Shown: positions 8,251-14,700 of the stretch, piece by piece
Position numbering within the stretch: the first letter of the stretch is position 1
Layout: each line of letters begins with the position of its first letter
Assembly (NCBI GenBank): GCA_018398815.1
Contig: CM031620.1
Coordinates: 65,852,894-65,867,893, forward strand
Length of the DNA: 15,000 nucleotides
Reading direction: 5' to 3'
Origin: Conus ventricosus
Taxonomy: Eukaryota > Mollusca > Gastropoda > Neogastropoda > Conidae
The notes under the pieces: generated by a model
Seen by the model: only the letters and a program-made list of their open reading frames with translations
Told to the model about the DNA's origin: nothing
Database searches by the model: none
Translations under genes and position numbers: made by a program

Positions 8251-9060
8251 TGTCGAGTGTGACTTTGCTCTGTGAGTCAGAGTTAGTTTTCCTATCAGAT
8301 GCTGCTCAAGAACTCTTTGTCCACTCTTAGGTTCCCAGATTTTTGGAACTGCTCAAAGTGTTTGGCAAACTGGAAGGGGGTCTGAGAAGCGCTCTTGTGT
8401 CTCTTCTTTTTGCTTTCCTCTTCCTCGCAGATTCCGCTTTGCTGAGGGCGCTGTGTTTTTCTTTCGGTCTTCCACAGTTTTTTCCAAGCCTTGTTTTTCA
8501 GTGGCAGTTGCGGTCTTCCTTTGCTTCTGGAGGTTGTTCTTTTGGACTATGTTCTTGTCATCTTTTTTGGCGTCTGGATTTCTTTGGAGGTGTTTTCTCT
8601 TTGGGGTAGGTTTTATCAATAGGCGTCTATAACTGTGGCATAAACACAATGTCCCCATATGTGGCTAGTTTGGTGTTCCAGGGTGCTTTTTCCTATCAGT
8701 GCATCGAGTCTTTGGTCGTTTTTTGCATCCAGTTTCCTCCAATCTTCAGTTTCGTTTGCCTCGTGGCAGGTTGAGTTTCAGGGCCTGCATCGAGGGCCTG
8801 TTGCAAATTCTTCATCGAACCAACAAGCTGTGGATTTGTTCCTTGGCCACTGTGGTTTAAAATCCTGGCCTTGGTCTTCCGACGTCTTATCTGCTGATTC
8901 AGTGCGCTGCTGCTTCATTTCAGATGAGTCTTCACACATCCCATCTTTGTTCTGTGGGAATCATATGCCACGGGGTGGTAGCAAACGCTTTCCCAGACAC
9001 ATGGAGTTCCATTTGGTCTTGTTCATAGTCGTTTGGGATTTTGCAGTCGTGATTGGTTGA
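8250..9060 (-). pseudogene. LINE N-terminal region (basic linker before RT)
   Basis: The minus strand shows a Lys/Arg-rich region with KTATATEKQGLEKTVEDRKK and, in a shifted frame, LSKAESARKRKAKRR, which resemble the basic 'R...LRRAE..RKRK' linker preceding the RT in this group. Further upstream TYGDIV(F/Y) is readable near 8650-8665. Several stops and frame changes occur. No N-terminal zinc fingers can be recognised upstream, so either they lie in the degraded 8700-9060 part or the element is truncated at its 5' end. Confidence 0.5.
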
Positions 9061-9397
9061 GCACCGATGGTTTCATCATTCCTCCCCCTTTCGGTGAATC
9101 CTGGAGCATTTCTTTTCCTTTTATTTTTAGTAGCCACAAGATGATTAATTAATTGGTTATATTATTGTTTGTTGTTTTTTAGGAACTTTGCCTCAGAGAG
9201 GACCAGGCTTAAATTTACTTGTTTGTTTGTAATGAGAGGGTCACAGATGAATTTATGTTTTGTAAGTCAATGTGAGGTGACCGAAATTGTGAAGATTTTA
9301 TGGACAACACCCAAAGGAAAAAAATGTGTGTCTGTGAGGACAAGGGAAATTTGCTAATTGTGCCTGTGATCTTCTTTCTCGACGCATGCATTGTGCA

Positions 9398-9402
<5 letters not shown>
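9061..9402. other. Spacer without a recognisable gene
   Basis: AT-rich sequence flanking the 5' side of the minus-strand LINE. A pyrimidine-rich tract ending in TTTTTTAG near 9181 resembles a splice acceptor, but the following open frame (to 9357) shows no domain I recognise. Confidence 0.5.
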
Positions 9403-9444
<42 letters not shown>

Positions 9445-9521
9445 TGTGTTGTGTTGGGTGTTGTGTGGTTGTGTGTAGTGTGTGTGTGTTGTGTGTGTGT
9501 GTGTGTGTGTTGTGTGTGTGT
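9403..9521 (+). repeat. (TG)n microsatellite, interrupted
   Basis: About 40 bp of pure TG, then about 80 bp of TG-rich sequence with TGTTG and TAG interruptions. Open frames of alternating Cys/Val or Thr/His here are products of the repeat. Confidence 0.95.
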
Positions 9522-9914
9522 ATTAGAGTGTGCTTCAATTATTCATTGTAACGGTGCTCATTTGTTTGCTGTCCATTATGGGTGTGTCTTCAGTCACCGA
9601 CAAACGTAGGGAAATGATTTATGTGCAAGTTGTGCTGCCTAGTCTATTCGACCGTGATATTTACATTGAGAAGCTATCGGGTTGGTTTGCTTTTTGGTGG
9701 GGGGGTGGGGGACTACAGGGCTGCGGAGCGTGCCTACACACACATACACACGCACACTCGCGCGTGCTTGCAGGCAAGTGTGAGTGTTTGTTATATTATG
9801 TTTTGCATCAGACTTTTTCTTTTGTTGGTTAGGAAACATTCTGTAAATGAATGCTTTATTTTACAGATTGTGTTAGTATTAGTTGTTGATGCTTTACTCA
9901 TATTACAGACGACA
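9522..9914. other. Spacer between microsatellites
   Basis: No recognisable gene. It contains a G-rich patch at about 9696-9713 and a short CA-rich patch (9737-9760) that precedes an inverted repeat with arms CTTGC and GCAAG around 9768-9779. None has an evident function. Confidence 0.5.
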
Positions 9915-9955
<41 letters not shown>

Positions 9956-9997
9956 CTCTCTCTTCTCTTCTCTCTCTCTCTTCTCTTCTCTCTCTTT
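9915..9997 (+). repeat. (CT)n microsatellite, interrupted
   Basis: CT dinucleotides with periodic TTC interruptions (near 9939, 9964, 9969, 9982 and 9987). Together with the poly-C and (CA)n tracts downstream it forms a pyrimidine-rich cluster of about 250 bp. Confidence 0.95.
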
Positions 9998-10018
9998 CGG
10001 TTCTTCCCCTCGCGTGCG

Positions 10019-10032
10019 CCCCCCCCCCCCCC
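10019..10032 (+). repeat. Poly-C tract, 14 nt
   Basis: Fourteen consecutive C between the CT-rich and CA-rich blocks. Confidence 0.9.
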
Positions 10033-10075
10033 ACACACTCACGCACACATATGCACATACGGAATATGCGTGGCG

Positions 10076-10078
<3 letters not shown>

Positions 10079-10109
<31 letters not shown>

Positions 10110-10124
10110 ACACACCACACCACA

Positions 10125-10156
<32 letters not shown>

Positions 10157-10166
10157 AACACTCACA
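10079..10166 (+). repeat. (CA)n microsatellite, interrupted
   Basis: CA dinucleotides with CCA and CAACA interruptions. It is the complement of the (TG)n block about 0.6 kb upstream, so the two could pair if transcribed together. Confidence 0.95.
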
Positions 10167-10486
10167 CCTGTCTATCCATTTGCCGTATATGTAAGAAAAA
10201 AGTTATATTATTTTCCCTTTCAGTAGCTAGTCAGCTGTTGTTTAGTAATTTATATGTTTGTATATCCTCGATGATGTTACACATTTTGCTTACCAGATGT
10301 GGTCTTTGATTGCATATTTTTCATCTTCATATAGACTTTTTATATAGCAATTTATTTTCTTCTGTTTTAAACTGTGTCTTGTTTGCATTCCTCTGGTTGA
10401 TATAAGAATTAAGGGCATTCGTGGATATTATTGCTCTCTCAGAAACGTAGGATGCACTTATTATGTATTAATACGATGTGACAAGC
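10167..10486. other. AT-rich spacer before the plus-strand LINE
   Basis: No recognisable coding motif. Part of it may be the 5' untranslated region of the downstream LINE, whose 5' limit I cannot fix. Confidence 0.4.
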
Positions 10487-11200
10487 ATGAGTAACTTAAA
10501 ATATCTTTTAAACTGTCAGGGGTGAGGTAACTTTCAAAAAAGAGAGACGTGTTCCAGTTTCTTAGACAAAACAGCTTTCAGTTTACTGCCTACAGGATAC
10601 ACATTTTACAAAAAGTTTTGAAAAACAAGCAAGGGCAGAATGAGGCTATGAGTGCATCTTTTAATCTAATAATTCGAAATCAAGGGGAGTTGCTATTTTG
10701 CTGAATTTTTTTTTAATTCAAACAAAGAAAACGGTCTCGGATAGGCATGGAAACTACGTTACACTTATTCTGAACACATTAGACACTGACATTGTGCTAG
10801 TAAATGTTTATGGACCAAATTGCGACAGTCCCACTTTTTTGAAGAAATTAAAACAAAAAATCAAGGAGACTGGTATTTCCAACATTGTAATTGGTGGAGA
10901 TTGGAATCTAGTGGTTATACTTAGCCCGGATTATCAAAATTATAAATCTGTAAATAATGCAAAAGCCAGAGAAATGGCATTAAAGATGATCAGTAAATTA
11001 GAACTGGTAGATATCTGGAGAGAATTACATCCTGAAATTCTAAGATATGCCTGGAGAAGACCCAACCCCATACAGCAGAGTCGAATGGATTTCTTTGTAA
11101 TATCAGACACACTTACTGGTAATATTTAGAGAATCAGAAATCCTTTGGGGTTACAGAAGTGACCACTCGTTGATCAAATGAAACATGGCTCTAAACACCC
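10487..11200 (+). pseudogene. APE-type endonuclease domain of the plus-strand LINE
   Basis: The fold's motifs are in order, spread over three frames. LKYLLNCQG (10487-10525) carries the first conserved Asn. RDVFQFLRQNSFQF follows in a shifted frame. LQDTHF (about 10588-10610) has Asp where Glu is usual. DIVLVNVYGPNCDSPTF (about 10790-10840) carries the Tyr, IGGDWNLV (about 10890-10912) the Asp and Asn, and SRMDFFVIS the later Asp. RSDHSLIK (about 11147-11170) carries the SDH triad in another frame. The open segment 10698-11129 covers the central part only; its first Met is not a native start, because the domain's N-terminus lies upstream in other frames. The enzyme would nick target DNA to prime reverse transcription, but this copy cannot be made as one protein. 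Confidence 0.8.
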
Positions 11201-11770
11201 AGCAGAAAAGAAAAACATTTTGGAAATTTAACACTTCACTACTTAGGGCTGTCAAGTACGTAGATTTAGTGAAACAAACTGTAAATGATGTCAAGGAACA
11301 ATATGCATTACCGTATGATAGAACTTAAGTAAGATACACAACAATGAAGTGCAATTTATGATAAGTGATAGGTTATTTTCAGAAGTTCTGATCATGGAAA
11401 AAAGATCAAAAACGATTACGCTTAGTATTAACAAGTAAAGAGAACAAACGAACGCCAAACACTGCTTAAAAAAGGAAATACAAGACTTGGAAAGAGGAAA
11501 ACCTACGCATATTAATGCTATTAATCTACAAAGAAAGAAATATGAGCTTGCTCAGTTACAAAAAACCAAAGTAGGTGGGATCATTCTCGATCCAGAGCAA
11601 AATGGGCTTCACATGGTGAAAAGGTAACCAAGTACTGTTGTAATGTGGAACAAAGACACTTTGTTAGCAAGCAGGTACAGACCGAGGAAACATTTTGCTA
11701 GAAACAGATAAGATGTTAGAAGAGACCAGGTCATACTACGAGCATTTGTACAAGAAAAGAGAAGTAAAGG

Positions 11771-11828
11771 ATATTGACATTAGCAGGTATATTTCAATCA
11801 TATTGACATTAGCAGGTATATTTCAAAT
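11771..11828 (+). repeat. 29-bp tandem duplication in the LINE linker
   Basis: ATATTGACATTAGCAGGTAT plus nine further bases is present twice in direct succession (copies start at 11771 and 11800). Since 29 is not a multiple of three, it shifts the frame. The copies are almost identical, so the event is younger than much of the surrounding decay. Confidence 0.9.
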
Positions 11829-12109
11829 CTGCCACATCTAAATGAAGACGAAACAGAACATTAAGAAGGTATGATTACCATCCAAGAAGCATCAGAAGCC
11901 CTGAAAAACATGCAGAATGACAAAAGTTCTGGTACGGACGGGATGACAGTTATTTTTTTAAAGTTCTCTTAGAAACAAATAGGAGAGTTTGTAATAAGAT
12001 CATTAACTGAAGATTTTATAAACAAAGAGATGTCGGTGTCTCAAAGACAAAGACTAATAACGTGTCTACCAAAAGCCGATAAACCAAGAGAGCTTTTAGA
12101 GACTGGAGA

Positions 12110-12120
12110 CCAATTTCACT
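12110..12120 (+). repeat. Left copy of the target-site duplication
   Basis: CCAATTTCACT. It matches the right copy CCAGTTTCACT at 14501-14511 with one mismatch in 11; the last seven bases, TTTCACT, are identical. Together the two copies flank the insert that splits the LINE reverse transcriptase. Confidence 0.65.
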
Positions 12121-12283
12121 TTTTTTTTAGGGGCTTCGATCGGACCATGAAGAACCACCACACATATCAAGTTCGTTAATTTTTGTTAAATTGATTCAGT
12201 CATTTATCATTTGTATGCCTTTTTTCTAATTAATTAGTAAGCTATTATTAATATGCCTTATTTATTATTTGATTTATAGGCTT

Positions 12284-12302
12284 TGTTTCTTTCTTTCTTT
12301 CT
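12284..12302 (+). repeat. (TTTC)n short repeat
   Basis: About four consecutive TTTC units in T-rich DNA. A short GTAT-rich patch (about 12316-12356) follows. Confidence 0.8.
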
Positions 12303-12396
12303 TATTTAGGTGCGTATGCATGTATATGCATATGTGTGTAGTATGTATGTATGTACGCATTTATTTAAACTTTTGATTCATTCTTTCATTATTTTT

Positions 12397-12427
12397 GTAC
12401 TCCCAGTTCTTATAGAACAGGGAGTAC
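12397..12427. repeat. Terminal near-perfect hairpin
   Basis: GTACTCCCAGTTCT, loop TAT, then AGAACAGGGAGTAC: 14-bp arms with one mismatch. It makes the left terminus a palindrome, so the right terminus AACTGGGAGTAC is both an inverted repeat of the first arm and a near direct repeat of the second. Confidence 0.9.
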
Positions 12428-12451
12428 TTTAGAATGGGAACGAAGAAATGC

Positions 12452-12505
12452 TGTCTGTGTGTCTGTCTGTGTGTCTGTCTGTCTGTGTGTCTGTCTCTGT
12501 GTCCG
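12452..12505 (+). repeat. (TGTC)n/(TG)n microsatellite
   Basis: Alternating GTCTGTCTG and TGTG words just inside the left end of the inverted-termini element. Confidence 0.85.
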
Positions 12506-12540
12506 TGGTCAAAATGTGTTCCACTCGCTCCAGATAAAAC

Positions 12541-12990
12541 TACTGGGTCGATCTTTCTGAAAATGTGTAGTTATGTTCATTATGGGCCACGGATGATGCC
12601 CGATGTTTCAGTTTACCGCTATAGCCGTTACTAACGGCTGTAACGGCCTGTAACGGTTTTTCTTCTTTACGGAATATCTCAAAAAGTACTTGGCCGATCT
12701 TTGTAAAATGAGCAGGTACGTTCAATGTGGGTCACGGCTGATGCCCGATGTTTTAGTTTACCGTTATAACCGTTACTAACGGCTGTAACGGCCTGTAACG
12801 GTTTTTCCTCTTTATGGAATATCTCAGAAAGTACTTGGCCGACCTTTATGAAAATTAGCAGGTATGTTCATTATGGTCACGGGTGATGCCTGATGTTTTA
12901 GTTTACCCCGTTATAGCCGTTACTAACGGTTGTAACGGCCTGTAACGGATTTTCTTTTTTATGGAATATCTCAGAAAGTACTTAGCCAAT
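12541..12990 (+). repeat. Array A: three copies of an about 146-bp unit
   Basis: The phrase GTTCA(T/A)TRTGG recurs at 12575, 12720 and 12866, giving periods of 145 and 146 bp. Each unit contains CCGTTACTAACGG (a 6-bp inverted repeat with a 1-bp centre), two further TAACGG words, and the phrase GGAATATCTCARAAAGTACT followed by TGGCCGAT. Copies differ by scattered substitutions and a few indels. No reading frame is conserved between copies. Confidence 0.9.
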
Positions 12991-13059
12991 TTATAAGTGG
13001 TTTGGATGATCTTGTGACAAATCGGAGCCTCTGTCCATATGTAAGTGATGTGATGCTGA

Positions 13060-13605
13060 AAATGGATTAAACAACCGTTAAAAAGCGTTATTCTGCCGTT
13101 ATTTCTTATATATAGGTGGATTTTAATGAAATTTGGTATATAGAAAGGTTATCACGCACAAATGGCACATCTGTATAGTGTTTCAAAATTTGACCGTTAA
13201 AAACCGTTATTCTTGACATATTGTCCGATTTGGATGAAATTTGACATGTACACAGGCTTTAGCCCAGTGAGGACTAAAATACCGGTTTCAAAAGTGTATA
13301 TCGGTTATATAACCGTTAAACCGTTATTTTGTCGTTATTTTTTATATATATTGGTGGGTTTTAATGAAATTTTGTATATAGAAAGGTTATCACACACAAA
13401 TGGCACTTCCATGTAGTGTTTCAAAATCTGACCGTTAAAAACCGTTATTCTTGACATATTGTCCAATTTGGATGAAATTTGGTATGTACACAGGCTTTAG
13501 CCCAGTGAGGACTAAAATACCAGTTTCAAAAGTGCACATCGGTTAAATAACCGTTAAAAACCGTTATTTTGCCTTTATTTCTTATCTCACAAAACAATTG
13601 GCCGA
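13060..13605 (+). repeat. Array B: two copies of a 238-bp unit, each a dimer of about 119 bp
   Basis: TTTTAATGAAAT recurs at 13121 and 13359 (period 238), and GGCTTTAGCCCAGTGAGGAC recurs once in each copy. Within each copy two half-units begin with CCGTTAAA(AA)CCGTTATT and contain a related GATGAAATTTGGTATGTA-like phrase, so the unit is an older dimer that was duplicated. The last part (GGCCGATTATATAAGCGGTTTGGA) matches the end of array A, which links the two arrays. Confidence 0.85.
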
Positions 13606-13636
13606 TTATATAAGCGGTTTGGAAAACTGGGAGTAC

Positions 13637-13760
13637 GTTTTATATGCTTCGCATCTTGTTTTTTCTTTAAATTTATCAATTTCATTATTTATAAAGTTTT
13701 TGCAGCCTCTCTCCCCCTCCCTCTCATCCCAAGTCCTCCCCTCTTTCTCTTTTCAAACTT
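13637..13760. other. AT- then CT-rich spacer
   Basis: It lies between the inverted-termini element and the SINE tail. It is CT-rich near 13706-13755, and I see no feature in it. Confidence 0.5.
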
Positions 13761-14200
13761 CTACTACTACTACTAATAATAATAATAATGAATACTTATA
13801 TAGCGCCTATTCTCGGCTAGAGGCCAAGCTCTAAGCGCTTTACAATCAACACTCGTTTACACAACGGGCTGCCTACCTGGGTAGTGCCGACTGAAGAGCT
13901 GCCAGCTGGCGCTTCATTCAGTCGTTTCCCATGTCATCCAGTCAGTATCGCTCAATATCGATCACTCATTTTCTTTACTTCCTTCATTCTTTCCATTTCT
14001 CACGCAGGGTGCATGCTATGTGTAACGTGTCATCCATACCAACGGCCAAACTGGCCTACTCTTCCGAAAGTTGGTGATGGGATTTTACGTGTGTGCAAGA
14101 TGTTATGCATGCGTTCACACACGGAACCTCGGTTTATAGTCTCATTCGAAGGACTGTAAGGGAAATGGAGTCAGAACCAATGTTAACTCCGAGGGAAAAA

Positions 14201-14237
14201 CGCCCCGGCGGAGGTACCGAAACGCCCCGGCGGAGGT
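14201..14237 (-). repeat. 22-bp direct duplication at the SINE head/body junction
   Basis: CGCCCCGGCGGAGGT occurs at 14201-14215 and 14223-14237, so a 22-bp step is repeated right where the tRNA 3' half meets the body. The inner copy overlaps the B-box end. It may be specific to this copy or to a subfamily. Confidence 0.9.
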
Positions 14238-14307
14238 TCGAACCCGCAACCCCAGGATCACCAAAATTACGAGTCAGGCGCTCTACCAACTGAGCTATTC
14301 CGGCTCC
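14235..14307 (-). promoter_or_regulatory. tRNA-Thr(CGT)-like head with Pol III A and B boxes
   Basis: A box TAGCTCAGTTGG lies at 14286-14297 and B box GGTTCGAACC at 14235-14244, both near consensus. Between them the sequence GCCTGACTCGTAATTTTGG resembles a tRNA-Thr anticodon arm (CTCGTAA loop, anticodon CGT), but the 3' side of the stem is mutated. The T-stem and acceptor stem do not pair well, so this is a SINE head rather than a working tRNA gene. Confidence 0.65.
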
Positions 14308-14500
14308 AAAATATTTTTTAACCGACACTAAGCACCACTATCTAAACATACAGCACCATCACTTACTACCACATTAAGTGCCCTGTCCTACGCCTGGAAA
14401 ACATATTGCTAGACAGGAACACCAACGTACCTACCTCCCTGTATAGGGTGTACGCGCCCTCCAACCCTCCCCTCCCACTTCCTTTCTCTCCAGCCCTCCT
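14308..14500. other. Insert sequence right of the SINE
   Basis: About 190 bp with no recognisable gene, ending in a CT-rich stretch (CCCTCCCCTCCCACTTCC and CTCTCCAGCCCTCC) against the target-site duplication. It may be the 5' part of the founder of the insertion. Confidence 0.45.
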
Positions 14501-14511
14501 CCAGTTTCACT
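14501..14511 (+). repeat. Right copy of the target-site duplication
   Basis: CCAGTTTCACT, matching 12110-12120 in 10 of 11 positions. The RT coding sequence resumes from here. Confidence 0.65.
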
Positions 14512-14700
14512 GTTAAATGTTTCATACAAGATAGGTGCCACATGTAGAGCGAATAGAATTAAGGTTGTTTTACATAAACTAGTTAATGAAGACCGGACAG
14601 GTTTTATTCCAGGACGATATATTGGAGAAAATATAAGAACCATGTGATGACGTAATGTTTTATCTGGAAGAAAATCTCTACCTGGCTTACTGGCATCAAT
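14505..14700 (+). pseudogene. Continuation of the LINE reverse transcriptase
   Basis: Immediately after the insert the plus strand reads SLLNVSYKIGATCRANRIK, then HKLVNEDRTGFIPGRYIGEN, then, after a frame change, DVMFYLEEN and LPGLLASI. This is the RT segment that normally follows the WRPIS motif ending at 12120, and the join is codon-perfect across the removed insert. Reading stops at about 14700, just where the motif A catalytic Asp should come, so no polymerase active site is present. Confidence 0.8.

Larger units (their letters stand above)
5704..9060 (-). mobile_element. R2/NeSL/HERO-like LINE, degenerate, minus strand
   Basis: A single retrotransposon reading frame can be followed on the minus strand from about 9060 down to a stop near 5743, scattered over all three frames. 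Domain order is: basic N-terminal region, reverse transcriptase, thumb/connector, CCHC-type zinc knuckle, then restriction-like endonuclease. That order, with the endonuclease C-terminal to the RT, is diagnostic of the R2/NeSL/HERO group of non-LTR elements and differs from APE-type LINEs. The length of about 3.3 kb suits a nearly full-length single-ORF element. Frameshifts and stops are frequent, the RT catalytic Asp-Asp is lost, and a 55-nt homopolymer interrupts the endonuclease, so the copy is dead. I could not define the 5' boundary. The closest clade (HERO versus NeSL) is from memory. Confidence 0.75.
11200..12120 (+). pseudogene. LINE linker and first part of reverse transcriptase, disrupted
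   Basis: After the endonuclease, TFWKFNTSLLRAVKYVDLVK is readable (about 11216-11275). A charged linker follows. The RT entry EEGMITIQEASEALKNMQND, then KSSGTDGMTVIF, lies at about 11868-11960. Segments equivalent to VSQRQRLITCLPKADKPREL (about 12033-12093) and DWRPISL (about 12101-12120) follow. Stops and frame changes occur, and one arises from a 29-bp tandem duplication at 11771-11828. The reading is cut off abruptly at 12120 by inserted DNA that begins with a run of eight T. Confidence 0.7.
12397..13636. mobile_element. Inverted-termini element with TAACGG-rich tandem arrays
   Basis: The left end GTACTCCCAGTT (12397-12408) is the exact inverse of the right end AACTGGGAGTAC (13625-13636), giving 12-bp terminal inverted repeats around 1,240 bp. 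The interior carries a TGTC-rich patch, three units of about 146 bp, then two units of 238 bp, with no coding potential. This is the architecture of a non-autonomous DNA element (MITE-like or foldback-like). I could not see a convincing target-site duplication (T-rich on both sides) and I do not recognise the family. An alternative is that the array is a satellite and the inverted ends arose by chance or by local inversion. Confidence 0.55.
13761..14307 (-). mobile_element. tRNA-headed SINE with trinucleotide tail, minus strand
   Basis: Read on the minus strand, the element begins at 14307 with a tRNA-like head (A box TAGCTCAGTTGG, B box GGTTCGAACC). It continues through a central body with AGACTATAAACCGAGGTTCC and CACACACGTAAAATCCCAT, a phrase I associate with a widespread molluscan SINE. 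It ends with TGTAAAGCGCTTAGAGCTTG and GGCGCTATATAAGTATT, followed by (ATT)n/(AGT)n at 13761-13789. The AAGCGCT...GCGCTATATAA ending with an (ATT)n tail is shared with L2/CR1-type LINEs and partner SINEs in many aquatic animals, which suggests mobilisation by such a LINE. Head, body and tail are all present, so the copy looks full length (about 545 bp). I found no clear target-site duplication. Confidence 0.75.
12121..14504 (-). mobile_element. 2.38-kb composite insertion in the LINE RT
   Basis: The DNA between the interrupted halves of the RT is bounded by direct repeats of the target. Its left end is a run of eight T, equivalent to a short poly-A tail if the founding element lies on the minus strand. 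Its right end is pyrimidine-rich (CTCTCCAGCCCTCCTCCAG). The insert contains the inverted-termini element at 12397-13636 and a SINE at about 13761-14307. The simplest history is a retroposed founder with later insertions inside it; one large insertion event is also possible. No complete protein is encoded. AATAAA is not evident just before the A-tail on the minus strand. Confidence 0.55.

Noticed and set aside
9391..10194. Cys-Val, Thr-His and Leu-Ser rich open frames
   Set aside because: Products of the (TG)n, (CA)n and (CT)n tracts.
12385..13650. A target-site duplication flanking the inverted-termini element
   Set aside because: Both flanks are T-rich (ATTTTT and GTTTTA), but no aligned direct repeat is convincing, so I did not claim one.
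14235..14307. A functional tRNA-Thr gene
   Set aside because: The A and B boxes are good, but the acceptor, T and anticodon stems do not pair well and the head is continuous with a SINE body and tail.
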